Source: Taishania sp037189645 | GTDB taxonomy: Bacteria > Bacteroidota > Bacteroidia > Flavobacteriales_D > Crocinitomicaceae | Length of the DNA stretch: 64,000 nucleotides | Reading direction: 5' to 3' | Assembly (NCBI GenBank): GCA_037189645.1 | Contig: JBBCIY010000002.1 | Coordinates: 460,922 to 524,921 of the forward strand | The notes under the pieces: generated by a model | The model's input: only the letters and a program-made list of their open reading frames with translations | Told to the model about the DNA's origin: nothing | Databases searched by the model: none | Position numbers and translations under genes: made by a program | Part shown: piece after piece, positions 24,068-32,924 of the stretch | Layout of the letters: every line of letters starts with the position of its first letter | Position numbering within the stretch: the stretch's first letter is position 1

Positions 24068-24857
24068 ATGGATAAAAATAGTACTTTGGGTAACTTTCAG
24101 CATCGCTGTTGTTGTGTTGCTTTTCATCACACAGGATGCCCTGAAGAACCTTCCTTTGAAGCCACCGTCCGTGAAGATCAGCGTACATGGAGAAAATTCG
24201 TTTCTGACGGAACAAGAGCTGAAATCACGTCTGGAGCGTAAGAACCTGATCTTTGTCAACCAACGGGTGAAAGACCTGGATCCGGAAAAGGTGGAGCATT
24301 TTATCCGGAGCATGGAAGAAGTAAAAAACGTGGCGGTTTACAACTACCTGGATGGAAGCTGGGACATTGAAATTGAATTGAGAAAGCCCATTGCCCGGAT
24401 TTTCAATACATCCGGACAAAGCTATTTTCTTGATGCCGATGGACATACGATCAGCAGCTCTTCGGAGCACACCGCACGCGTACTCGTTGTGACCGGAATG
24501 ATTCCCGACGGTCCGGGGCAGGAAAGTGTAAACGAAATTATTAACAATGACTCTTTGAAAACTATTCGGAAACTCGATGATGTGTATCGAATTTCGAATT
24601 ATGTTTGCAATGATCCACTAATGCAATCATTAATAGGGCAGATCCACCGGGAAAACAATGGTGATTTTGTTCTGATTCCTTTGGTAGGAGGGCAGAAGAT
24701 TATTTTCGGTTCGGCGTTTTCGGACCAGGAGGTAGCTGAAAAATTTGAAAAATTAAAGATCTTTTACAAAGAAGCGATACCGTACGAGGGATGGAACAAA
24801 TACAGTGAAATTTCTTTAAAGTATGATAAACAGATTGTTTGTAAGAAAAAAGAATAA
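24060..24857 (+). CDS. ftsQ: Cell-division protein FtsQ/DivIB
   Basis: A 265-residue bitopic membrane protein. A short cytoplasmic start and one membrane segment (about residues 5-23) are followed by a POTRA-like domain (about 34-105, with LTEQELKSRLERKNL) and a beta domain (about 110-260). The only start that keeps the membrane segment is a GTG at 24060, inside the end of murC, so it should be translated by coupling. FtsQ scaffolds FtsL/FtsB in the divisome. Identification relies on topology, the POTRA-like region and placement between murC and ftsA, because the family diverges greatly. Confidence 0.88.
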   Translation: MNKWIKIVLWVTFSIAVVVLLFITQDALKNLPLKPPSVKISVHGENSFLTEQELKSRLERKNLIFVNQRVKDLDPEKVEHFIRSMEEVKNVAVYNYLDGSWDIEIELRKPIARIFNTSGQSYFLDADGHTISSSSEHTARVLVVTGMIPDGPGQESVNEIINNDSLKTIRKLDDVYRISNYVCNDPLMQSLIGQIHRENNGDFVLIPLVGGQKIIFGSAFSDQEVAEKFEKLKIFYKEAIPYEGWNKYSEISLKYDKQIVCKKKE

Positions 24858-24860
24858 TAT

Positions 24861-26153
24861 ATGTCAAAAGTAGTTGTTGGACTTGATATCGGTACTACGA
24901 AAATAGCTTGTTTCGTAGGAACTCGGAATGAGCACGGGAAGATTGAGATTCTTGCCATGGGACAAGCGGAGTCTCTTGGTGTGGCGCGTGGTATTGTTGA
25001 AAATATCGAAAAAACGATCCAATCCATCAAAACTGCTGTTGAACAGACTCAGGCCAGTATCAGCGGAGAATACGAACTGCAGATCCGGAACGCGTACGTT
25101 GGCGTTGCCGGGCAGCATATCAAGAGCATGCAGCACCGCGGAATGCTGACCAGAAGCAATATTGAGAACGAAATTTCCCAGTTCGACCTGGATGCTTTGG
25201 AAGATGACATGTACAAGATGCTGATGCCTCCCGGGGAGCAGATCATCAAAGTTATCCCAAAGCAATACATCATTGACAACCAGCAGGGCATCAAGGAGCC
25301 GATCGGACACGCGGGTGTAAGGCTGGAAGCCAATTTCCATATCATTACCGGAAACGTGGGGGCATGTACGAATATCATGCGCTGCGCTTCCCGTGCGGGA
25401 CTGGAAGTAAAAGACCTGATCCTGGAGCCGATGGCGTCTGCCGAAGCAGTCCTTTCTGCTGAGGAGAAAGAAGCCGGCGTGGTGCTGGTGGATATCGGAG
25501 GTGGTACGACGGATGTTGCCATTTTTCACGATGGAATTATCCAGCATACAGCGATTATCCCGTTTGGTGGTAACTCCATTACGGAAGACATCAAGGAAGG
25601 GTGTATGATCATGCGCAACCAGGCAGAGCGCCTGAAAGTGAAATTCGGTTCCGCATTGCCGAGCGAAAGCCAGGAAAATGAGATTGTCTGTATTCCGGGG
25701 CTTCGCGGACGTGAGCCGAAAGAGATTTCCGTAAGGAACCTTTCGGGAATCATCAGCGCACGCATGACGGAGATCATTGAGCTGGTAGATTACGAGATCA
25801 TCAATTCAGGATTGAAGAAAAAGCTGATCGGAGGAATTGTGGTAACCGGAGGAGGTGCTCAGCTGAAGCACGTAAAACAGTTATTTGAATACGTTACCGG
25901 AATGGATACCCGCATCGGGTTACCGACAGAGCACCTGGCAAATACGAATGAGCTGGAAAAATTGGCCAGCCCGATGTATTCTACGGGGATCGGACTGGTA
26001 TTGACAGGCTTCAATGATTTAGACCGGAAAAGTCTTGTCAAAGAAGCAAAATCCGACACGGACAGGGTTGCAAGCCAATCTGCGAAACGACGTGGAGGAT
26101 TCTTTGAATCGTTGGTGGAAAAAGGAAAAAGCTGGTTCATGGAAGAAGATTGA
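24861..26153 (+). CDS. ftsA: Cell-division protein FtsA
   Basis: A 430-residue actin-fold protein that tethers FtsZ to the membrane. The phosphate-1 loop VGLDIGTTKIACFVG (about residues 4-18), the SHS2/1C insertion (about 85-165), VLVDIGGGTTDVAIF (about 210) and VVTGGGAQLKHV (about 325) are the ATPase motifs. The C-terminus has a long polar linker and the amphipathic membrane-targeting helix GGFFESLVEKGKSWFMEE. It begins 3 bp after ftsQ, and ftsZ follows after 61 bp. Confidence 0.96.
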   Translation: MSKVVVGLDIGTTKIACFVGTRNEHGKIEILAMGQAESLGVARGIVENIEKTIQSIKTAVEQTQASISGEYELQIRNAYVGVAGQHIKSMQHRGMLTRSNIENEISQFDLDALEDDMYKMLMPPGEQIIKVIPKQYIIDNQQGIKEPIGHAGVRLEANFHIITGNVGACTNIMRCASRAGLEVKDLILEPMASAEAVLSAEEKEAGVVLVDIGGGTTDVAIFHDGIIQHTAIIPFGGNSITEDIKEGCMIMRNQAERLKVKFGSALPSESQENEIVCIPGLRGREPKEISVRNLSGIISARMTEIIELVDYEIINSGLKKKLIGGIVVTGGGAQLKHVKQLFEYVTGMDTRIGLPTEHLANTNELEKLASPMYSTGIGLVLTGFNDLDRKSLVKEAKSDTDRVASQSAKRRGGFFESLVEKGKSWFMEED

Positions 26154-26214
26154 TTTCTTTTGAAGCCAAAACTATGAGAGACAATTTAACAACAGACAAC
26201 TAAAAGAAAAGAAT

Positions 26215-27870
26215 ATGGAATTTGATTTGCCAAAAGAAAACTCGTCAATCATCAAAGTAATTGGTGTAGGAGGAGGAGGTAGCAATGCCGTAAATCACAT
26301 GTATAATCAGGGGATTATCGGGGTAGACTTTATCGTATGCAATACGGATAAGCAGGCATTGGACATTTCACCGGTACCTTATAAAATCCAGCTGGGACCA
26401 TCCCTTACGGACGGTAGAGGGGCAGGTTCTATTCCTGAGATCGGTAAAAATGCTGCTGTTGAAAACATTGAGGAAATCCGCGAATTGCTGGCCAACAATA
26501 CAAAAATGGTATTTGTTACTGCGGGTATGGGAGGTGGAACCGGAACAGGGGCCGCTCCGGTAATTGCAGGCGTTGCCAAAGAACTTGGAATCCTTACAGT
26601 AGGTATTGTTACTGTACCGTTCAATTTTGAAGGACGTCGCCGCCGTCAGCAGGCAGAGGAAGGACTGGACGCGATGCGCCAGAATGTCGATGCGTTGCTG
26701 ATCATCAACAACGAACGTCTGCGTGAAGTCACAGGAAACCTGACGATCGGAAACGCATTCGCACAGGCCGATGATGTATTGACTGTCGCGGCAAAAGGAA
26801 TTGCGGAGGTGATTTCCGTAACAGGTATCATCAACACGGATTTGAACGACGTGAATACCGTAATGCGTAATTCAGGTGTTGCGATTATGGGTAGCGCGAG
26901 CGCTGAAGGAGAAAACAGATCGCTGCTTGCTGTTCAGCAGGCCTTGTCTTCTCCGTTGTTGAATGACAATGACATCAGGGGCGCGAATTATGTATTGCTG
27001 AACATCACTTACGGTGATGCTGAAATTACAATGGATGAAATGGCAGAAATCACAGACTATATCCAGGATGAAGCAGGTTCAACGGCCGAGATTATTTTCG
27101 GACACGGTTACGATGCTTCTCTGGGCAACAGGTTGAGTGTAACGGTCATTGCGACAGGTTTTGTTTCTTCGCCGATCACGGGTTTTGAAAAAGCCCCGGA
27201 AAAACAACGCACTGTTCTGGAAGATGAGCCAAAGGCAGAAATAAAAGCACCTTTGACTTCTCCGACAGAATCGAATGTTTGGGGCGGAGCAAAAGAAATC
27301 ACGGCAGAGCAGGAAGAGCCTTTTATCAAAAAAGCGGAAGAGCCGGTTGTCCCTAAGACATCGTTCCCGTCGAATCCTTCATCTTCATCAGCTCCGGCTG
27401 ATACCGTGAAGAAAGTCAACCTGGATGACGAGGTTGTGGAACAGAGCTCAATGAATTTTGACTGGGAAATTGCGAATGAAACTGCTCCGGCAGCTCCTGA
27501 AAATAAAGTAGAAGAAGTTGAAACACCTGTTGTAAGCGAAGTAAAACGCTATACACTGGAAGATGATGAAGTGGAGCAGAAAATAGAAGCAGCTGAGGAA
27601 ACAAAGCAGGTGCTTTCACCGGAAGAGCAGCAGAGAAAGCAGCAGGAGCGAATGAACCGCATTCATGAGTTCACTTCCCGCCTGAAAAAAGCGGATGGAA
27701 TCATCCAGTTTGAAAAAGAGCCTGCATACACCCGTCGTAACATCAATGTGGAGAACGGAGGTAACTACAGCTCGGATTCCAATTCTTCCAGGTTCTCTGT
27801 CGATAAGGACGAAAACGGTGAAACACGCCTGAGAGGAGGAAATTCGTTCTTACACGATAATGTTGACTGA
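26215..27870 (+). CDS. ftsZ: Tubulin-like division GTPase FtsZ
   Basis: A 551-residue GTPase that forms the division ring. The core (about residues 10-325) has the tubulin signature G106-GGTGTG112 AAPV, the N-terminal GVGGGGSNAVNHM and the T7-loop region. The rest is a very long acidic, low-complexity linker of about 165 residues (about 330-495). The FtsA-binding-like motif EKEPAYTRRNI (about 505-515) is not at the extreme end; a further 35 residues rich in Asn, Ser and Arg follow. Long linkers are usual in the Bacteroidota. Last core dcw gene here. Confidence 0.96.
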   Translation: MEFDLPKENSSIIKVIGVGGGGSNAVNHMYNQGIIGVDFIVCNTDKQALDISPVPYKIQLGPSLTDGRGAGSIPEIGKNAAVENIEEIRELLANNTKMVFVTAGMGGGTGTGAAPVIAGVAKELGILTVGIVTVPFNFEGRRRRQQAEEGLDAMRQNVDALLIINNERLREVTGNLTIGNAFAQADDVLTVAAKGIAEVISVTGIINTDLNDVNTVMRNSGVAIMGSASAEGENRSLLAVQQALSSPLLNDNDIRGANYVLLNITYGDAEITMDEMAEITDYIQDEAGSTAEIIFGHGYDASLGNRLSVTVIATGFVSSPITGFEKAPEKQRTVLEDEPKAEIKAPLTSPTESNVWGGAKEITAEQEEPFIKKAEEPVVPKTSFPSNPSSSSAPADTVKKVNLDDEVVEQSSMNFDWEIANETAPAAPENKVEEVETPVVSEVKRYTLEDDEVEQKIEAAEETKQVLSPEEQQRKQQERMNRIHEFTSRLKKADGIIQFEKEPAYTRRNINVENGGNYSSDSNSSRFSVDKDENGETRLRGGNSFLHDNVD

Positions 27871-27922
27871 TTTCCTTTTGCTTAACATTCCCTTCAAAGG
27901 GAAAGAAATTTATAGATAGAAC

Positions 27923-28372
27923 ATGAGTTTTACAGATAAAATTAACGCAGATATCAAAGCAGCAATGCTGGCCAAAGAAAAGGAACGCCTGGCTGCGCTG
28001 CGCGACATCAAATCAAAGCTGCTGCTGGAAGCGACCTCGGGAGGTTCCGGTGAGGTAACGGAAGAAGCGGCTGCGAAAATCGTTTTGAAATTGTACAAAC
28101 AACGGATTGATACATACAATCTGTATGTAGAGCAGGGGAGACAGGACCTGGCAGACGAAGAGCTGTTCCAGGCAAAAGTGATCGAAGAGTACATGCCAAA
28201 ACAGCTGACCGAAGATGAAATCAGGGCTGAAGTAAAGTCCGCAATTGCATCTGTCGGCGCATCTGCCCCATCTGATATGGGGAAAGTAATGGGGGTTCTT
28301 ACAGGTAAACTGGCAGGGAAAGCAGACGGAAAAGTCATCTCTGCTATTGTTAAGGAAGAACTTTCCAGGTAA
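27923..28372 (+). CDS. GatB/YqeY domain protein
   Basis: A 149-residue cytoplasmic all-helical protein of the YqeY family, related to the tail domain of the amidotransferase subunit GatB. Signs are SFTDKINADIKAAMLAKEKE at the start, the LRDIKSKLLLEA helix, ADEELFQAKVIEEYMPKQL, and SDMGKVMGVL with the final KADGKVISAIVKEEL. A role with tRNA or tRNA-dependent amidation is assumed from the homology but unproven. It follows ftsZ, as in many Flavobacteriia, and ends in a strong terminator. Confidence 0.88.
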   Translation: MSFTDKINADIKAAMLAKEKERLAALRDIKSKLLLEATSGGSGEVTEEAAAKIVLKLYKQRIDTYNLYVEQGRQDLADEELFQAKVIEEYMPKQLTEDEIRAEVKSAIASVGASAPSDMGKVMGVLTGKLAGKADGKVISAIVKEELSR

Positions 28373-28411
28373 TTTGCATTCTACAAAAAACAACGTATAA
28401 TTTTTTCGTTG

Positions 28412-28446
28412 AAAAGTCGTTCCAACTACAGGGGAGCGACTTTTTT
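28412..28446 (+). terminator. Intrinsic terminator closing the dcw/yqeY transcript
   Basis: AAAAGTCGTTCC (28412-28423) pairs with GGAGCGACTTTT (28433-28444), one G-T wobble, over a 9-nt loop, continuing into T to 28446. It separates yqeY from the Fur-family gene 20 bp downstream. Confidence 0.9.
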
Positions 28447-28465
28447 GTTATAAAAAAAACAGGCC

Positions 28466-28885
28466 ATGAATAAAGAAACGGAAGGCAAATTAATGGATAA
28501 AAATACCAGGCCGACCAGCATGCGGATCCTGGTGTACGATTTCCTGAATACACAGGAGATTGCGTTGTCTTTATCTGAAATAGAGCACCATTTTGACTCC
28601 GCCGACCGGATCACCATTTACCGGACGCTTAAAACATTTGAAGAAAAAGGGATCGTTCACGGTATCCAGGAAGGAAATACGACCAAATACAGGCTTTGTC
28701 ACGACGATTGTGATGAAAATACCCATAAGGACTGGCACCTGCATTTTTATTGCAAAATATGCAAGCAAACGACCTGTAAGGAAGATGTGGTCATCCCGGC
28801 TGATGTGAGGGGAAAATTCAGAATAGATGAGATCCGCTTTTTCGCGAAGGGAATTTGTGAGAATTGCATAGAGGAAGCGGGCTGA
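28466..28885 (+). CDS. Fur-family metal-responsive regulator (Zur/Fur-like)
   Basis: A 139-residue metalloregulator. The winged helix covers about residues 1-85 (SLSEIEHHFDSADRITIYRTLKTFEEKGIVH). The metal and dimer domain has a His-rich segment (WHLHFYCKICKQTTC) and a distal CENC, giving the two CxxC pairs of a structural zinc site. The family represses genes when the metal is bound. Next downstream is a zinc/cadmium P1B-ATPase gene whose promoter contains a perfect 7-1-7 palindrome, the usual Fur-family operator shape, so this protein probably controls the pump. Which metal it senses is not readable. A second Met at residue 10 could be the start. Confidence 0.88.
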   Translation: MNKETEGKLMDKNTRPTSMRILVYDFLNTQEIALSLSEIEHHFDSADRITIYRTLKTFEEKGIVHGIQEGNTTKYRLCHDDCDENTHKDWHLHFYCKICKQTTCKEDVVIPADVRGKFRIDEIRFFAKGICENCIEEAG

Positions 28886-28964
28886 AAATTCGTTTATTGA
28901 TTGGCAATGCTGCTTTCCCGGGAATGATATTCTCATAGCGGAAACAGTGATTAATTCCATACTT

Positions 28965-28979
28965 TGCAATAGTATTGCA
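28965..28979. promoter_or_regulatory. Perfect 7-1-7 palindrome, candidate operator for the Fur-family regulator
   Basis: TGCAATA-G-TATTGCA is a perfect inverted repeat of 7 bp around one base. Fur, Zur and PerR operators commonly have this 7-1-7 geometry. It sits just upstream of the -7 box of the ATPase promoter and 79 bp after the regulator gene, so bound protein would block RNA polymerase. The base sequence is not a known consensus. Confidence 0.65.
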
Positions 28980-29000
28980 CCTTTCTTCTTCCTACTTTTG
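28975..29000 (+). promoter_or_regulatory. Predicted promoter of the P1B-ATPase gene
   Basis: TACTTTTG at 28993-29000 matches TAnnTTTG exactly. TTG at 28975-28977 (15-bp spacer), inside the palindrome, is the nearest -33 candidate; TTTG at 28963-28966 is an alternative at 26 bp. Either way the palindrome overlaps or abuts the -33 region. The start codon is 45 bp downstream. Confidence 0.55.
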
Positions 29001-29044
29001 TGTCATCAGAATCAGATTCATGGAATAAATTAAACAGATTCATC

Positions 29045-31045
29045 ATGGCACACGAGCACATTTACGACGAAAACGGGCAACAACTATGCTGTACACAATC
29101 AGAAAAGATATACGCAAAGGCAGAAGAACATTCCCATCATCATGACGGGCACGATCATGATCACAGCCATGACCATAGCGAAGCAGGTACGTTCAGTTTG
29201 TTTTTGCCTGCGGTTATTTCTTTTGTATTGCTGATGATTGCCATTGCATTTGACAATTGGCTTCCGCAAAGCTGGTTTTCGGGATGGGTACGTATTTTAT
29301 GGTACGTTGTGGCCTATATCCCGGTTGGATTCCCGGTCATAAAAGATGCCGTAACAAGTATCGGGAAAGGTGATGTGTTCTCCGAATTTTTCCTGATGAC
29401 CATTGCAACAGTCGGAGCTTTTGCGATCGGGGAATACCCGGAGGGAGTTGCGGTGATGCTGTTTTACGCAGTGGGTGAGGTGTTTCAGACACTCGCTGTT
29501 TCCCGTGCAAAAGGGAACATCAAATCGCTGCTGGATCAGCGTCCGGATGAAGTGACAATCCTCGAAAATGACGAGGCGAAGACCGTAAAAGCGGAAGAAG
29601 CCCGGATCGGTGACATCATCCAGCTGAGACCAGGAGAAAAGCTGGGACTGGACGGAGAGCTTATTTCTGCCTCTGCTTCGTTCAATACAGCAGCTTTAAC
29701 AGGAGAAAGTAAGCCCGATACGAAGAACCAGGGCGATGTAGTACTGGCCGGGATGATCAACCTGAATACAGTGAGCCGGGTCAGGGTTACGACAGCATAT
29801 ACGGACAGCAAATTGAGCAAGATACTGGAGCTCGTACAAAACGCCACTTCCCAGAAAGCACCTACAGAGCTGTTCATCCGCAAATTTGCCAAGATCTATA
29901 CCCCGATCGTGGTGTTTCTGGCAATCGGGATTTGTTTCCTGCCTTATTTCTTTGTGGATGATTACCAGTTCAATGATTGGTTATACCGGGCGTTGATCTT
30001 CCTCGTGATCTCCTGTCCGTGCGCACTCGTCATTTCCATCCCGCTGGGTTATTTCGGAGGGATCGGTGCTGCCAGCCGGAACGGAATACTGGTAAAAGGA
30101 AGCAATTTCTTGGATGTGCTCGCCTCTGTTCAAAACGTGGTGATGGACAAGACGGGAACCATGACTGAAGGTGTGTTTAAGGTGCAGGAGGTGGTATTTG
30201 CTCCTGAGTTTGACCGGGATGAGATCCTGCGGATGGTCAACGTGCTGGAAAGCCAGAGTACACACCCGATCGCAACGGCTGTCCGTGAGTATGTCGGTGA
30301 GCTGGATAAAACCGTTCAGCTGGAAAATACGGAAGAGATCGCAGGACATGGACTGAAAACAACCATCAACGGGAAAGAATTGCTTGCCGGGAATTTCAAA
30401 TTGATGAATAAATTCAATATCCGGTATGGTATCAATCCTTCGGATATTGTGTACACAACGATCGCAATTGCTTACGACAGTCAGTTTGTCGGATACATTA
30501 CCATTGCCGACAGCATCAAAGAAGATTCACAGAAAACCATTGACCTGCTGCACCAGATGAATGTGAAAGCAACGATGTTGAGTGGTGACAAAAGTACGGT
30601 TGTTAAATACGTTGCCGGACAATTGGGAATCGATAATTCGCATGGAGATTTATTGCCGGAAGATAAGGTAAACAAGGTAAAAGAAATAAAAGCCCGAAAT
30701 GAAAGCGTTGCGTTTGTCGGTGATGGTGTAAACGATGCCCCGGTAATTGCCTTGAGTGATGTAGGGATCGCGATGGGAGGGCTGGGCAGCGATGCAACCA
30801 TTGAAACAGCGGATATTGTTATCCAGGACGATAAACCTTCCAGGATCCCGGTGGCGATCAACATTGGAAAGCAGACAAAAAAGATCGTCTGGCAGAACAT
30901 TATTCTTGCCTTTGGCGTCAAAGCAATTGTGCTGATCCTGGGAGCAGGGGGCCTGGCAACGATGTGGGAAGCCGTTTTTGCAGATGTGGGAGTGGCATTA
31001 CTGGCAATCCTGAATGCAGTGAGGATCCAGCGGATGCAGTTTTGA
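29045..31045 (+). CDS. zntA: Zn2+/Cd2+-type P1B-2 heavy-metal ATPase
   Basis: A 666-residue inner-membrane ATPase that exports divalent soft metals from the cytoplasm. The ATG at 29045 is chosen; upstream in-frame codons overlap the promoter. The N-terminus lacks a folded HMA domain and instead has a Cys-Cys pair (residues 14-15) and a histidine-rich tail (HSHHHDGHDHDHSHDHS) that likely binds metal. The membrane metal site is C324-P-C326, the phosphorylated Asp is D368 in DKTGT, and GDGVNDAPV lies near residue 560. The last membrane segment has ADVGVALLAILNAVRI; its Asp is typical of the Zn/Cd/Pb subgroup. Regulation by the neighbouring Fur-family protein is likely. Confidence 0.9.
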   Translation: MAHEHIYDENGQQLCCTQSEKIYAKAEEHSHHHDGHDHDHSHDHSEAGTFSLFLPAVISFVLLMIAIAFDNWLPQSWFSGWVRILWYVVAYIPVGFPVIKDAVTSIGKGDVFSEFFLMTIATVGAFAIGEYPEGVAVMLFYAVGEVFQTLAVSRAKGNIKSLLDQRPDEVTILENDEAKTVKAEEARIGDIIQLRPGEKLGLDGELISASASFNTAALTGESKPDTKNQGDVVLAGMINLNTVSRVRVTTAYTDSKLSKILELVQNATSQKAPTELFIRKFAKIYTPIVVFLAIGICFLPYFFVDDYQFNDWLYRALIFLVISCPCALVISIPLGYFGGIGAASRNGILVKGSNFLDVLASVQNVVMDKTGTMTEGVFKVQEVVFAPEFDRDEILRMVNVLESQSTHPIATAVREYVGELDKTVQLENTEEIAGHGLKTTINGKELLAGNFKLMNKFNIRYGINPSDIVYTTIAIAYDSQFVGYITIADSIKEDSQKTIDLLHQMNVKATMLSGDKSTVVKYVAGQLGIDNSHGDLLPEDKVNKVKEIKARNESVAFVGDGVNDAPVIALSDVGIAMGGLGSDATIETADIVIQDDKPSRIPVAINIGKQTKKIVWQNIILAFGVKAIVLILGAGGLATMWEAVFADVGVALLAILNAVRIQRMQF

Positions 31046-31057
31046 AAAATGATATAT

Positions 31058-31597
31058 TTACTGATTTACATTACATGAACTGTAACATTTGATTTTATTA
31101 TTGTCCTTTACTTCTTCGTTCCAAGGGCCACTTGATATAACTATCAGTAAATATACGATAGCAAACACAATTATTAAAATAGGAATTGAAATTTTATTTC
31201 TTAAAATTCTTCCCCAGTAGCTGATTTTGTATGTTTTTCCATCTACTACTACTTTTCCTCCATCCGCGAATTTTTGTCCTGTATTAGAGATTAATTTCCA
31301 ATTTTTAGGTTCTGACTCTCTTGATTGTGCCATCCTTACCTGATAAAAGTCAGAATTTCTTTTGTATGTACCGTACCAAGGTAATATAAGAGAAAACCCG
31401 ATAAGCCCAGATATGAAACAAGGTAGATTATAGTTGAACAATAAGTTCTCTTTAAAAGCATTTTGAACAAGGAAACCTAAAAAGATAGTGTGTACCAATA
31501 GGAACGTCGAAAAAATAGTCCACAAAAACTGAGCCTCAAAGATTAAAAGATCGAGAGTCGATTTGTATTTTTCTAAATTCAATTGTTTTTTATTCAT
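31058..31597 (-). CDS. Hypothetical membrane protein with three to four segments
   Basis: A 179-residue protein of unknown family. Hydrophobic segments lie at about residues 22-43, 55-75 and 137-158. A polar loop between the second and third (about 80-130) contains NTGQKFADGGKVVVDGKTYK. The C-terminal tail is short with two Cys (CYSSCNVNQ). It converges on the ATPase gene with only 12 bp between stops. Base composition is visibly more AT-rich than the dcw genes, as is the next gene, which may indicate separate acquisition. No function can be offered. Confidence 0.6.
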   Translation of the reverse strand: MNKKQLNLEKYKSTLDLLIFEAQFLWTIFSTFLLVHTIFLGFLVQNAFKENLLFNYNLPCFISGLIGFSLILPWYGTYKRNSDFYQVRMAQSRESEPKNWKLISNTGQKFADGGKVVVDGKTYKISYWGRILRNKISIPILIIVFAIVYLLIVISSGPWNEEVKDNNKIKCYSSCNVNQ

Positions 31598-31926
31598 ATG
31601 TCTGCAGAAATAGATTTGTTGCGTAAATTGGGAGCAGTGATTACCTTGTAGAAATTAGTTATTACTTTGATTATCTGATGATAAATTACTAATTTTTTAC
31701 TATAGGTAACAAAACTGTATTCGGTCTCTGGTTATGAGAACGAATAAATACAATCATAATAAAGTTACCTAAATTATAGGATATTACAAAATAATAAACG
31801 CATATTCACAGTAGATGTTGAGTTTCGAATCAAGGCCGCTCATATATGAAGATTATATGAACAGCCTTGCTGATTCATCAATGATTTAACTACATTATAC
31901 TTATATCGTACAGATGTACTATGGTG
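31598..31926. other. AT-rich spacer with one hairpin
   Basis: No coding frame is convincing here. The only clear structure is an inverted repeat near the right end: CAAGGC (31831-31836) pairs with GCCTTG (31864-31869), flanking smaller complementary ATAT segments. It lies beyond the stop of the minus-strand gene 31927-32571 and could be its transcript end, although there is no T run. Confidence 0.5.
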
Positions 31927-32571
31927 TTATTTTATATTAATTTTTATTTGTCTACCTGCTCCTGCTGCTCCTAAATTGATTACAGAGGGCCGTTCGATCT
32001 GAATATCAGGAGTGTCGATGTCAAATCTTAATTGAGCTGGTCGAATTGCTTTACAAGGGTCGTAATCGCTTAAATCCACTAAATTAAAATTGTATTGAGG
32101 AGGAAAACTTTTAATGAGGTGTCCATCCCATTCTAATGAGAATAAATGTGGGAAACAACCACCACTGTAATTGACATCAACAATCAATTGATTAGCTTTT
32201 TGATTAAATGCTGCCCCTCTTAAATTGGTAAAATTAGCTTGTTTTGTAGTGAAGCTATTAACTTTTTTAACTTTTAGTTGAATAGTTTCATAATCAGATT
32301 CCTTTGGATCCAAGGTGGGTTGGGTGATCTTTACTCCATTAGCATTTTCATTTCCTGTCCATGGTGCTTCTACTGAAAATGGAACCATCATATCAGCACC
32401 AAATACTGAGGTGGGAACTATTTCAAGTGTATATTCCCATATACCATCCTCTGGCTCTTTTACATAAATATGTTCACTAAGTTGAACACTTAAATTAGTT
32501 CTCGAAAGTTGTCCTGATACAACTACTCTTCCATCAGCCGTAATGTCAATTTGTTGAATATAAGCTCTCAT
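31927..32571 (-). CDS. Hypothetical protein with a NigD-like C-terminal signature
   Basis: A 214-residue protein without a signal peptide or membrane segment. The second half has NQLIVDVNYSGGCFPHLFSL, a Cys/His arrangement seen in the C-terminal domains of NigD-like and related Bacteroidota beta proteins, and the end is glycine-rich (INLGAAGAGRQIKINIK). The first half looks like a small beta domain (GRVVVSGQLSRTNLSVQL). The start at 32571 reads MRAYIQQIDI, already inside a beta strand, so the protein is probably cytoplasmic, or a domain whose secretion signal was lost. Stands alone in AT-rich DNA. Function unknown. Confidence 0.6.
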   Translation of the reverse strand: MRAYIQQIDITADGRVVVSGQLSRTNLSVQLSEHIYVKEPEDGIWEYTLEIVPTSVFGADMMVPFSVEAPWTGNENANGVKITQPTLDPKESDYETIQLKVKKVNSFTTKQANFTNLRGAAFNQKANQLIVDVNYSGGCFPHLFSLEWDGHLIKSFPPQYNFNLVDLSDYDPCKAIRPAQLRFDIDTPDIQIERPSVINLGAAGAGRQIKINIK

Positions 32572-32924
32572 TGTTATTATAGATTAATTGTTACAATTTG
32601 TTGCGGACTTACTTATCAGTTATTTGTAAAATAAAACTCTTATAATAGCTTTACATAAGAAATATGAAAGCCAGTTTTTAAATTATTTAGTAAAACAAAT
32701 AACAAGCAATATTCATAAGTATCCTTATTCGTGAGTTCGCTTTTGCCAAAGGTAAATTCTTTTTTTCTTTTTGTTTCAGGTATAAATGACTGGTTTTTAG
32801 AATGGTATAAATGCCTGTTTAATGATTTGGAACCGGAAGGCGTAAATTCCCATACGCATAATGGTCTGCTCTTAATGTGTGATTAAAAGTCAGTTTCAAG
32901 AAGAGTTGATTCTGGTTTTATATA
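32572..32924. other. Non-coding AT-rich gap
   Basis: This stretch of 353 bp holds no frame longer than a few dozen codons, no strong inverted repeat and no recognisable RNA. It would contain the promoter of the minus-strand gene ending at 31927, but no exact TAnnTTTG match was found near its start. Confidence 0.5.

Noticed and set aside
27888..27903. TTCCCTT/AAGGGAA palindrome after ftsZ as a terminator
   Set aside because: The stem is six pairs and no T run follows, and yqeY continues in the same orientation 20 bp later.
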